Source: Cryphonectria parasitica EP155
Lineage: Eukaryota; Ascomycota; Sordariomycetes; Diaporthales; Cryphonectriaceae
DNA: 64,000 nt
Direction: 5' to 3'
NCBI RefSeq assembly: GCF_011745365.1
Contig: NW_024468911.1
Location: 3,590,759 to 3,654,758, forward strand
Position numbers and translations under genes: made by a program. Shown one piece after another: positions 26,740 to 38,203 of this stretch; positions within the stretch are counted from its first letter, which is position 1, and each line of letters begins with the position of its first letter. The notes below the pieces were generated by a model that worked only from the letters and a program-made list of their open reading frames with translations, was not told where the DNA came from and did no database searches.

Positions 26740-27581
26740 TCAGGACTGCTTGGCAGCCTCCTTGGCCTCAACAGCGGCCTCCTCACCCATAGCAGTCAGA
26801 ATGACAACGTCTGCGCGGGATCCAATTAGCGTGACTGATGCAGATCATTTTGCGATAGGGTATTCTACTCACTGGTGTCCTTCTCCTCCTCCTTGAAAAG
26901 ACGGGTGATCTTGTCACCGACCTCACCATCAGGAACCTTGACATCGTCCTTGGTGTCGCCATCGTCGGTCATGAGGGAAAGGAAGCCATCGTCAGAGATG
27001 TCGAGCTGTGAACAATGTGCCATTAGCCACTGCTTCATGTGCGAAGGTACATTGGGGAGGGGTCCCCCAAAGACAATACTTACAAGCTGGTACTCGCGGC
27101 GGGAGACGTTGGGGACGTCCATGTTGTGGGTGGAGGGGCAGAGATCCTCGAGCTTCTTGCCAGTGAAGATGTCGAGGGCGACCAGATGAACCTTGGCGTG
27201 ACCGTGCTTGCCGGTCTTGGAGGTGGACATGTCGACAATCTTGCAAGGGCGGCCCTTGATGACGACGAAGCCGTTCTTGCGCAGGGCAGAGCACTGCATA
27301 GGGTAGGTGGCGGAGGCACCGGCATCACCCTGAGCCTCAACCTCGAAGGCGTGGTCTCCCTGCGAAAAGAAAACGTCAGTTAGTATTGATTGAAAGCCAT
27401 CGTGGTGTGTAGACGACAGGATGTGTCATGGGCAGTGTCCTGATGTCGTGGAGTACGGTGCACACGGTGGGCGGTGCGGGGTGTTATTTTTTCCCCTGCT
27501 TCTTTTTTTGCGCTGGGCACAACGAAGGGAAAGTGAGAAGATCAAATGCTAGTTCGGGATACGTACGTGCTCTTCGGCCAT
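26740..27581 (-). CDS. translation factor eIF5A
   Basis: eIF5A binds stalled ribosomes and promotes peptide-bond formation at hard sequences and termination. Four exons (27581-27567, 27359-27084, 27005-26873, 26810-26740) give 164 residues, the normal fungal size. The first exon codes only MAEEH. The hypusine loop [14 protein letters not shown] is intact, with the modified lysine at position 56 (Lys50 in human numbering). Other family blocks are [44 protein letters not shown] and [12 protein letters not shown]. The C-terminal OB domain ends [23 protein letters not shown]. The gene lies head-to-head with deoxyhypusine hydroxylase, the enzyme that completes hypusine formation on this lysine. 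Confidence 0.97.
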
Positions 27582-28805
27582 TTTGAAGGATTTGGGAATG
27601 AAAGCTGGAGGGTTTGAAGAAGAGAATGAAAGAGATGCGAGAGAGTGCCAAAGAGCGTCTCCAAAAGGAAAGGGAACAGGAGTTTTGTGGTTGGGCGGAA
27701 GGTGTGTTGTAGTAGAGAATTTTCGACGGGGTGGGTTTGAGGGGAGACTGGGGTGGTCATTTGCGAGGACACATCGGGCGGGGTTGTTTTGCAGGGTTAC
27801 CGATTTGCAAGCGCGTAATTGGCCCCCGGCTGCCCTGACTGCTCTGGTGCTCTGAGCTTCTCTATTCTGTGAGCCGCCGCCCTTTCTGAGGTCTCAGTCC
27901 AGGCCGGTCGGACGGTGGCCCCTAGGACGTGGTCCTCTGGCACTACTGGGCATACCGTGCTGAAAGACCAACCAGTACAACGGCGCACACTGTTCCTCAG
28001 TACAGGCGCGATCTGTCACACGAAGAGCCTGCACACTGGAAGGCAAATTCAGTATCTGTGCCTGATTCGCCACCTGCATGCATGTAACTTGTCAGCTATC
28101 TACTGTATTGTCCTGTCGAGTGAGCTCGAGGCCCCTCCCAACATTAACAGTGCTTGTATGCGTTGTATTCTCATTGTATACTTTCGAACACTCAAATATG
28201 CATGCATGATGAAGTCCCGGGGGAAAGTTCGAAAACTCACCATGCTCTCTCAGTAAAAATTGAGGGGTCGGAGGTCTATGATGGCCTATATTAATGACCT
28301 TCCTTGTCTTACATACTACGGCTACATACCACAGCTCGTCTTTCCTTGGGTAGCATTCCGATCCCTCAACATTGCGTATTCTCTCACTTGGTCGACCAGA
28401 AGCCATCTAGAGCGTAGGTGTAACGTTTATTATCGAATTCGAGATTTCTCTGAAGCCGGGGGTTTTTTTATAAAAAAAAAAAGGAAATTTGTCGCCTCCC
28501 CATCACTTGCGCCGCCGCCGGAAGGAAAATTCTTAGCTGTAGCAGTATGTACCTAGGTACAGTAGTAGTGCTAGGCTTGCTAGGGTCTGGACTCGTCCAA
28601 GTGAATGCATGCAGCCCCGCCATGACCCCTGTCCAAGCCGCTGCCCCTCCAACAATTCCCAAAGATCAAGGTCCGCTGATAAGATTTTCTGTGGCACTCT
28701 GACAACGCGACCGACCTACCTACAGCCATTCTACTGTAGTAAGATTGTCCATTCAGCTAGTTCTGTTTCCTTTCTTGCCCAAGTACGAGATTCAGCAATA
28801 AAATA
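27582..28805. promoter_or_regulatory. shared divergent region, eIF5A / deoxyhypusine hydroxylase
   Basis: The 1.2 kb between the two start codons contains GAGGGTTTG at 27608-27616, next to the eIF5A start. It also has the palindrome TACCTAGGTA within 28545-28565 and an interrupted T7-A11 tract near 28466-28482. No gene or RNA is seen. Whether it works as one bidirectional promoter or two separate ones cannot be told. Confidence 0.45.
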
Positions 28806-29862
28806 ATGGCCCCCATAGTCGACAATATTGATCCCACGATCCAGAGCCTGCGGGAGTCGCTGTGCTCAGAAGCCACTCCTCTTCCCGTTCGGTTTCGCGC
28901 GCTCTTTTCTCTCAAGCACCTGGCCTGCCATTCTCAGGATGCGAGCGCCGAGGCCGCTATCGATGCGATCTCTGCAGCCTTTGCCTCTCCTTCTGCCCTG
29001 CTGAAGCATGAGCTGGCCTACTGCCTTGGCCAAACCCGCAATCTCTACTCTGTCCCACCCCTGCGGAAATGTCTGGCCGATCTGGACGAGGATCCGATGT
29101 GCCGTCACGAGGCCGCAGAGGCGCTGGGCGCTATCGGTCACGAGAGCCAGCTGGACATCCTCTGCGAGTATAGGGATCGCAAGGGAGAGAATGTGGCTGT
29201 GAAGGAGACCTGTGAGATTGCCATCGACCGAATCGAATGGGAGAACTCCGAAGAGAGGAAACAGGAGAAGTTGCGCGCGAGGTGAGTCTTTTCCTTCTTA
29301 TTCTTCGCCGCTATTATACTCTTTCTGACTCATCTTTCTCATACTTTCTCACAGCGACTTCGCCTCTATCGACCCTGCGCCTCCGATGCCAGAATCTAAG
29401 AAAACGGTTGAAGAGCTTGGAAATGAATTGATGGACACGAATCTCCCCCTGTTCCTGCGCTACCGAGCCATGTTTGCGCTGCGCGATCTTGCTTCACCTC
29501 CCGACCTGCCAACCGCCGTTCCTGCAGTGCACGCCCTCGCACGCGGCTTTGACGACTCCTCTGATCTCTTCCGTCACGAGATCGCTTTCGTCTTCGGTCA
29601 ACTCTCGCACCCCGCTTCTATTCCCGCCCTTACATCCGCGCTGGGCAACCTGAAGGAGGCCAGCATGGTGAGACACGAGGCTGCCGAGGCTCTCGGAAGC
29701 CTTGGGGAAGAGGAGGGAGTTGAGGATATTCTGAAGACTTTTCTCAAGGACCACGATCAGGTGGTTCGTGAAAGCGTAATAGTTGCGCTTGACATGGCTG
29801 AATTTGAGAAGGGCGAGCAGACCGAATACGCTTTGATTCCTGAGGCTGCCACTGCAGCGTAG
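28806..29862 (+). CDS. deoxyhypusine hydroxylase (HEAT-repeat di-iron enzyme)
   Basis: This enzyme hydroxylates deoxyhypusine on eIF5A to hypusine, the last step of that modification. Two exons (28806-29281, 29355-29862), joined in phase 2, give 327 residues. The protein is two pseudo-symmetric halves of HEAT repeats. All four His-Glu iron-ligand pairs are present: His68-Glu69 (LLKHELAY), His101-Glu102 ([10 protein letters not shown]), His233-Glu234 (LFRHEIAF) and His266-Glu267 ([10 protein letters not shown]). The four pairs show a cytosolic di-iron enzyme that should be active. Yeast Lia1 is the model. Its neighbour on the opposite strand is the substrate, eIF5A. Confidence 0.97.
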
Positions 29863-30292
29863 CAAAGGAATGACAATGTCGTCTAAAAGATACCAAGAGA
29901 CAATTCCCCAAGGAGGTGTCCGAACTGGGTTCTGTTAGAGCATTTCATCCTGCCAAGGGCTCTCCGCTCCTTTTGGGTTTCTTCTTCTTCTTTTCCCCTT
30001 GTCATTTGCGTTGAGATGTGGCGTTGAGGGATGGGAAAATTTCCGTTTTGTCTGGGTATCATTGCCTTAGATGTCAATAATGAAGCACTTGGACGTCCGA
30101 GATAGTCATCTCATGAAAGTCCCAATTACATGCCACTATATCCTGATCAGCACATGAAAAAGGAAGATGAAATCGCCCAAGTAATCAGAAACTTACTTCA
30201 GGGCACGGCACTGCGAACAAGAATAAAAAAATCACACAAAAAACCGTTGCTATGCCATATATGGTTGAATGCTCGTATTTGAGCAACGCAAC
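29863..30292. other. convergent 3' region, deoxyhypusine hydroxylase / RPA12
   Basis: These 430 bp separate two genes that face each other and hold both 3' ends. Nothing else is visible. Confidence 0.55.
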
Positions 30293-30772
30293 CTAGTTAT
30301 TCTCGCTCCATCTATGCGCCGTTAGTGATGCATACATGAAAATAATTGTTGCTCGACTATTATAACGTACTTATTACCACAATCACAGGTGTAAAAAATC
30401 GTTGAGCCCTCATCTGCACTTCGAAGCTGCACGGCTGAGAACCGGACCTCTGTTCGCCCGCACTTGCCGCAGATCTGGTTTGTTGTCGCCTCCGTGTTCA
30501 CTTCATGCCGTTTCACCGTCTGAACGGTGGACAGCTTCTGGCGCAGAAAGGAGGGAAAGTCAGATGGCTTCGACTTGGTGATAATTGTATTCGAAGCAGC
30601 ATCTGAAGACATTGTCAGTCGAAGTTCCTCTTCCGACACCAGCAGTATCGCACTGACCTTGATTTTCAGCACCGCAGCACTCACACTGCAGAATATTCTT
30701 TGAACTGCCCTTTGATGAGGGCAGCAGATTTCCACAGTCAGTGCAGAAGACGAGAGACCCAATGGCAGCCAT
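30293..30772 (-). CDS. rpa12: RNA polymerase I subunit Rpa12 (TFIIS-like)
   Basis: Rpa12 gives RNA polymerase I its RNA-cleavage activity and helps termination. Three exons (30772-30658, 30602-30371, 30311-30293) give 121 residues; the last exon codes only the end of KWSENN. The N-terminal zinc ribbon uses Cys10-x2-Cys13 and Cys30-x2-Cys33. The C-terminal TFIIS-type ribbon has Cys83-x2-Cys86, the acidic hairpin RSADEGST (Asp102-Glu103, the catalytic pair), and then TCDCGNKW. In that last knuckle the two cysteines (111, 113) are one residue apart rather than two, which is unusual against the TFIIS pattern. The size equals the family's. It is divergent from SCC2. Confidence 0.93.
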
Positions 30773-31295
30773 CTTGTACGTTTGCTTCCTTGTTGAATTC
30801 TGTCTCTATTTTTAAGGCAAGAGTGGCTTCAGGCCAAATAAAGTGGAAGGCGTGTAGGAAAACTTCACCAAAACTTTTCTTCCAGGGATCTGAATCTGGG
30901 GAAGGAGCCTCTCTCACAAGCCAAACCCAATAGGGAAACCAAGCTTAGACAAACCGACCCACCCCTACCTGGTAAGGAGCCAAGGAGCCAGGGGTCCTTT
31001 CTCCATTACCTGCATCCAAGCTTCTGTCACGGGCCGTGAATTGACATCAGTTCTGACTACCAGCAGGCGCAAGCGACAGTTGCAGGAGTTTCCTGCCATC
31101 AGCGATCTTTCTATATTGAGACCTCAGGATATATCACCTTCGATGCTACTCCCTGATCGAATTTAAGCGGAGTATCCCCCCGACCGAAGTCGACCAGGCT
31201 CTTCTGGTCGCATTTCGACGCGAGGCGCCTCTCGTCTGGAAACCGCTCTGACCATCCTTCATGGCTGCTTCTCGTGGGACCGCCTGACTTCCGCA
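30773..31295. promoter_or_regulatory. divergent promoter, RPA12 / SCC2
   Basis: These 523 bp separate two start codons pointing away from each other. No specific site is recognisable. Confidence 0.45.
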
Positions 31296-34200
31296 ATGGC
31301 GTACCAGAAGTCAGATAACCCCAATGGTGCGCAGAACGGCTTCATGCCGTCTGCGCAACCATCTGGGCAGCGAGCCAAATACTCGCGCCCTTTCACGCTC
31401 CAGGAAGCACTTCCGTACTCGCCCTTCACCTCCGTTATCCCATTCGAGTCGGGTGAGAGATTCCTAGGCTCCCAACGAAGACTGATAGAGGCTTGGGCTG
31501 ACAAACAACAGACATAATACCAACGCCAGACCTTGGGGCTGGACCGTCGTCCTCGAATCTCGCCGAATTCGTTCCCCGTCATGACTTCGAAAACCTGAAC
31601 AAGGAGGCTGCGAGCCAAACCTCAACATCCCGTCGCTTGGAGCAGAGTTTGGAGCACGTTCAGAACTTGCTCAATCCTACAAGGCTCACACAGATGTAGG
31701 AGTGAACGGAAGCCAATATGGTTGCATCTGCTGATATTGTCATAGCAACTTCAAGACGGGTGCCAAGCTCGTTGCCTCTAGTGCTCCTACGCACAGTCTT
31801 GCCGCGAATCTCTCACCATTTTCCAAGATGGTGCTCGATAGAACGTCGGTCCCTTACCGCTACATGACACCAGAGACACCAGCTCCATCCTCCGCCAATG
31901 GCTCATCTATAACGAAGAGTCCTGCCCATATGAAGTCACGTCCAAGTACGGCGAATGCGGAGCGAGTGAAGGCTGCGAAGAGCCATGTGCCGATCAGTCA
32001 GACTCCAGAGCGCAGCGAGTCCAAGTTTGCAGTCCTCATACCGACAAAGAAACAGTATGAAGCTGCCGCCGCCACCGCTACCCTCTCCCCGGACCCTGCA
32101 CAGACAGATGCTCCGGATCAATTGCTCCCGCCTCTACAACCGACTGCAACCATCGGAACCCATCCGGTTGCAGAAGACTCGGTGGGAACACCGTCGCAAC
32201 CCCCTTCAAGCGCCCAGAAACCTGGAACAATCTCGATAGAGCTCGCTCCCTCTCCGTCCTTCAACAAGAGCGAGTACATGGTCGTCGTTGACAACGTCGA
32301 AGACAACGTCGAAGAGCCTTCAAATTTATCGACTCGGAAGAGAAAGCGAGACGAGTACGATGAGAGTGAGGTTGTCTATCGTGACCAGAAACAGAAGGCC
32401 GACAATGCTTTCCACTCACTGCGTCGCTGCCTTGTGGAGATATTCGACGCAGAAGACAGTGTTGCCGCAATGCCTACTGGATCGAATCCTCTCATCTCCA
32501 TAAATTCCCAGCAAGAGCCAGCCATGACAGCAACTGCTCACCAAAAAGTTCAGCCGTTGTTGCAGAATGCAATTGCACTTGGATGTATAGTGCATGTGCC
32601 TGTTGAAGAGCTTCTACGCATCCAGCGCCTCAGTGATGGTGCGCTGAAACAGGCACAAGACCAGGATCTCAGGGTCGACGAGGACTGGGGTGACGCTGAC
32701 GCACAGTCTTGGGCTCAGCAGTTGCCAGAAGTAGACAACGCTCTCAGGGCAGCACGAACAGCACTGAGGATCATGTCTGCCGGTAGAGAGGACAAACAAC
32801 TCTATTCTGAGGACCTGATTCAAGACTGTCTACGCCTCTTCAGAGACGTTGCTGATGGTATCGTCGTGCCTCTAACGGAGAAGGTACGCCGCTATGGTGC
32901 TTCCAAGGACGAAAAGCATGGAGATAAGAACCGTAAAGACAACAAAAGCCTCTTTGACTCGCTGTTGCCGCACAAGAAACTCGCCGGCTCTATCTTTACC
33001 AGCTTCACACGGCTCTACTCTGTTTTCACCACGCTGGTCTCGATCATAGACTTGTCCGAGTCTGTGGTTACCGCTCTGGAGACCATATCGTCAAATCTAA
33101 TTTTCGTGGAGAACGCTTCTACGGATCGGGACTCTGTTGTCGGCACTCAGAAATTTGATGGTATCCGCCTGATTGCGATGGATATGCTCTCACAAATATT
33201 TTTGAAGAACCCCCAGAGCCGGCTCGGCATTGTGGACGACATCTTGCTCCAACTGGAGAAGGTCCCTCAGGCAAAGCAAAAGGCTCGCCAGTTCAAACTC
33301 AGCGATGGGAGGAGCATACAGCCGGTATCAGCTTTGATTCTGCGACTGGTACAGACCAGCGCTGGCAGAGCAAGTGATGTCAAGAGCGCTCAGAGTAAGC
33401 TGCTCAAGTCTATAGATGACAACGCAGCCGAGGGTGACGTTACCGATCAACCTAGTGCTTCAGCTAAGGTCTCCTCCTTTCAGGACGAGGAGAGAGCAGC
33501 GGAGCAGAGTGGACGGGCCGTCTCAGAACTCCAAGCTGCTGCTTCGTCACTGGCAGCTTCTACTAGGGACAACGCGGCTCATGTCATTGGCTTCATGGTG
33601 GGACGCGCAATCAAGTCCACAAAGACGGGGGAGTCTCCATTCCGACGCATACTTGAGAACTTTTTAGAAGATCTGACTACGTGTTTGGAGTCACCCGACT
33701 GGCCTGCCTCTGAACTACTGCTCCGCCTCCTCATGGGTTCAATGATGAGCCTTGTCGACGGCGAACGAACTGCCGCTCCCGCGAAGAACATGGCGCTCGA
33801 AATCCTCGGTTCTATGGGAGCCGCGATCTCAAAGCTGAGATCTCTTGTGCGAAGAACCGTGAATTCTTTGGACGCTGTCGAGGTGACCGACTTGTCAACG
33901 TACCTCTCAGACCTCGCCAATTCCGCGCTGGAGCTCAGGTCCCGCCCAGAGCAGATGGTATCTTGGTCCGGACCTTACAGAGCAAGCCTGGAATATCTTG
34001 ATCAGCGATGTTCTGAAGACCCGCACCTCTCCAGTGCTGTCGCCTTTCTGACCACAGATTGGGCGGGCAAAGTTGGTGTCGCTTTTGACGGATTCCAAGA
34101 TGAAGACGACGATCGGGACAAGGAGTTTGGCCGGTTGGCATATCGTCTGCGCATGATGATTGAGGATCGGCGCTGGCTTTCCAGCGAATACAGCTTTGCA

Positions 34201-36984
34201 GCGGTTCCTCCGACGCTGGCGAAATTATCGTACCACGTCATCGTCATTCGTTCGCAATTTTGCGAAGCTTACCGACACATCCTGAATATTTTGCTCCGTT
34301 TCATGACTATTGATCAGGCGACCGTACGGAGCAAGAGCTTGAAGAGTGTGAACGACGTCTTGGAAACTGATCCGACCATATTGGACGGAGACTCGACATT
34401 TATGCAGCTCATCGTTCAATGCACAACGGATAGTTCTCCTCAAGTCCGGGACTCGGCCCTCGGTCTGATAGGAAAGTGCATTGGGATGAGACCAGCGCTT
34501 GAAAAGGACATGATTCAGACGGTCATCGAGCGTTTCAGCGATGCTGGTGTCGGAGTGCGGAAACGTGCCCTAAAGCTTGCCCGGGATATTTATCTACGCA
34601 ACTCCGACAGAGGTGCACGAAGCAAGATTGCGAACGGGCTGCTTCATCGTGTTCAGGATCCCGACGAAGGCGTTCGGGAAGTCGCACGACAGATGATTGA
34701 GGAAATCTGGATAACACCCTACTTTTCGTCGGATGCCTCGGCGGCTTGCAAGACTGCCATTGCTGATCACGTTGCCTTGATGATCCAAACCATCAAACAT
34801 GGGATGGCGGTCAGCGTCCTCGACAAAGTTTTCCAGGCCATCCTCGGATCGAGGGAAGCCAATTTCAAGGTTGGCCAGGTCCTTGTGGCCAGCATGTTCG
34901 ATGTGATCGACAATCCTGAGTCCCAGGATCCTACTGTCCCCTGCGGGCGTGATGCACTGGATCTCCTCGTCATTTTTGCCAAGGCAGAACCAAAGCTCTT
35001 TACTTTTGAGCAGATTAAACTGTTGCAGCCCAAGGTTGCTAGTATTGCCAGTGGCGAGCTGGCAGCATCAAGAGCTGTGATGGTCATCTACCGACGCGTT
35101 CTCCCGCAATTGTCCAAAGTTCATGATCAGTTTCTTACCGAAATCAGAAGCGCTCTCCTGCCGGTGGTTGCCAAACTTACCCGAGCACTCCTCGATGATG
35201 TATTCGCATGCTTGTGGATCATCAGCGGTATCCTGGGAAGCAAGGACCATCTGATGAAACTGCACATCTCAGTTCTCAAGGGATTACAGAAGGTTCGAGC
35301 CATGGCTCGGAACGGTCCCCTAGCAGATCAAGGGGTGAGAATGTTCAAAACATACTCCTTGCTCGCCGGAATGATGGGCCATCACTGCGACTTTGAAGAC
35401 AAGTTCGACATCTACCAGAAAGAAGTCCCCGGATTCAAGGGATCTTCAGTCTCGAAATTGATGGTGGACTTGATGATCCCGTTTGCACAGCCTATTCAGC
35501 CTTTGGAGGTCAGAAGGGGTGCTCTCGATGCCGTGGGACTGATCTGTCAATCATGGCCGCGAAACTTTGTGTCGGCAAATGTCTACACGACCTTTCAGCA
35601 CGTCTTTGAGGAGCAGTTGCCGGAGCTGGAATTTATGATATTGAATTCTTTCAAGGGGTTTCTCTTCACCGAGGAGAAACGATCTGAGGAATCGACCACG
35701 GAGAGTAAGGCTTTAGCTGAGGAGGACGAGAAGCGAAACCTCAAAGTCATGGGTGGAACCAGCTATGACGACGTATCCAGTGCTACAACCCAGCGCTTTC
35801 TCAAGGAGATTACGAGGATCGCACTGGCTTCTCAAAACGAGCACGCGCTCCAGGCTGTTGAGGTCTTGGCTACCATCAACCGCCAGGGTCTGGTTCATCC
35901 GAAGGAGACAGGCGTCACTATGATCACACTGGAGACTTCGTCGGTCGTGCAGATTTCAGAACTCGCTTTCGCCGAACACCGCGCTTTACATGACAAGCAT
36001 GAGACGGTGTTGGAAAGGGAGTATGTGAAGGCAGTCCAATCAGCGTTCGCCTATCAACGGGATATTGTCCATGATCCCAGGGGTGCGACTGTCGAACCGT
36101 ACACTGCCAAGCTACACATGATGATGGAGGTGTTGAAGTCGAGCAAACCGAAGAATCGCATCAAATTCCTCGACAAGCTGTGTGCACAAATCGACTTCGA
36201 GCCTAGCAAACTTGATACCTCAGGCGTCATTCCTATGCACCTACAGTTTTCGCAATTCATCATTGAGAATCTGGCATTCTTCGACTATGCCACGGTCCAC
36301 GAGTTATTGAGCACTGTGACAGCCATGGAGAAGCTGGTCACCAGCACCGGGGCCAGCGTAGCTCAAGCTATCGAGGCAGAGATCTTTCACTTCACAATGG
36401 ACGCTATTGCCAATCCTCAAAGCGGAGTGGATGACCAAAATGGTGCCTTTTTTGCCCCAGCTCCTCCTTCGATCGACACTCGCCGTCTTCGCCAACTGAC
36501 GGCCGGCTCCATGATCCTTCAGTCTGTGTGGGAGGCACGTACTTATCTCCGCCGGCAGTACAACTTGGGAACCAGCAGGCGTGACGGCAAGCTGAAGACA
36601 GCTAGCAAGGAGAAGGAGGCACAGAAGCCCGTCAAGATCCAGACGGTGACTGGCGACAAATTCTGGGAGGACATTGCGTCAATCACGACCGCGCTCTCTA
36701 CCCAGGATCGGATGCTCGCCCAGTGTCGGTCCTTCGTGGACCTCCTTAATGTGGACAGAGAATTCAAAGTGGCCGACGAAGACGACGACATGAACGGTGA
36801 AGATCTGGCCACCCCGAGTGGTGATGAAGACGATGATGACCTCGTCGGAGAGCGAGGTCGCAAGCGCAAGGCCAATTCTACACCGCGCAAGAAGCGCCCT
36901 CGGTCTGCGTCCCAGCTGCGTAAGCGAGGGCGGCCGCGCAAGATGCTTCAGCATGACGAAGACGAGGATATGGAGTTCTTTTAA
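31296..36984 (+). CDS. scc2: cohesin loader Scc2 / Mis4 / NIPBL
   Basis: Scc2, with Scc4, loads cohesin rings on chromatin. Three exons (31296-31452, 31512-31695, 31746-36984) give 1859 residues, matching filamentous-fungal homologues. The N-terminal 200 or so residues are disordered and carry the Scc4-binding region in relatives. HEAT repeats fill the rest, for example VQCTTDSSPQVRDSALGLIG and GVGVRKRALKLARDIYLRN. The Nipped-B C-terminal domain is recognised by SELAFAEHRALHDKHE and AFAYQRDIVHDPRGATVEPY. The extreme C-terminus is acidic then basic, with nuclear-localisation-like RGRKRKANSTPRKKRPR and an AT-hook-like KRGRPRK. The last exon alone is 5.2 kb without an intron. The two small first exons were placed by phase. 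Confidence 0.95.
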
Positions 36985-37752
36985 TCTTTTTCATTCAAAA
37001 ATCTTTCTTGATCTTTGCTTGTTTGGAAGTTATTGCCTATCTTCCCATTTTGTCTTTCAAATCTGGGACAGCTTGGTGAAGGTGGGTTGCACAGGCATAT
37101 GAGGAGTTCATGAGCGGCACGAAGGCAAATGGGTTTCAGGCGTCAGATGGCTATGCACTTGCTTAAAAGGGAGTTAGGACGGAGGCGGGATATCATGATA
37201 CCTCAACCTGCATCGGGTAGCTAGACCTCTGCTATTTATTTATTTATTTTTTGACCGAGGCGCGAAGACACTTATTACTTATGGGGCCCTGCTGGTATGT
37301 TGGCCACATGGCATAACAAAGACAGTCTCTGCAAGAGTCACTGCCATCTCGCAGCCATCCACAGCCGGAAAAGAAAATTAAAATTCATCATACTCTTTGG
37401 TATTCTTGACAAATCACATAAGTGCACACCGTGAGCAGTATTGACGAGGGATGATAGGTGAGAGAGATTCATTCCATTAGCGCAAACATCTGACCATCCG
37501 TTTCTCATTACGTGTTAAAAATGCCTACTACCCAACACTTGAATGCGTTTGACGCTGCCGTGTAATAAAGCCTGACCAACCACCAAAGTGATATATATCC
37601 CTGGACGCCTTGTAATTTGGAAACAGGGAAAGGAGAAAAACAGAAGAAGTTGAGCCATCCAGATGCGAAGAATGAAGACCAAAGGGAAAAAGAAGAAGAA
37701 GAAAGAGAACAATAACCACCCGCCTCCATGCATGAATGCCGAAACGAGATGG

Positions 37753-37786
<34 letters not shown>

Positions 37787-38203
37787 ACAGAACCAATGCC
37801 AGATGCTCCCATCATGCAAATGCTTGTCCCCGCATCCAAGCTGCACCGCAAATTTACCCAATAGCCCCGATTCAAGACCCAAGCCAACCGGAGCCCAAAG
37901 GCTAACAGGAGGAGGAGGAAACTTGACAACATAATAATAAAAGGAAGAGAGTATGCGTAGTCCAGGAAATCGTGGGGCGTACCCATATAGGGAGGGGGTT
38001 TCCAAGCATAAAGGTCCCACAGAGGGCACAGATGGTGGTGCGTGCACCGCCAACCCCTTCTGTCCGTGTATAAAAAGGAAGAGCGTGTTCTGGGGGGGGG
38101 GGGGGACCCTTCCGACATGTAACATAGTAGTCGTGGGGTCAAGAGGATGGGCTGACGTCGGTCATTGATGGAACATGAGCGAGCATGTGAGGCCTCTCCG
38201 CTC
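36985..38203. other. convergent 3' region, SCC2 / Rab GTPase gene
   Basis: This 1.2 kb holds both 3' ends. It is low in complexity: TTTA repeats near 37233, a GAT microsatellite at 37754-37786 and a G14 run at 38092-38105. Long minus-strand open frames here are read-through shadows of the Rab gene and the repeats. Confidence 0.6.
37754..37786 (+). repeat. (GAT)11 microsatellite
   Basis: A perfect run of eleven GAT units in non-coding DNA between two convergent genes. Confidence 0.95.
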
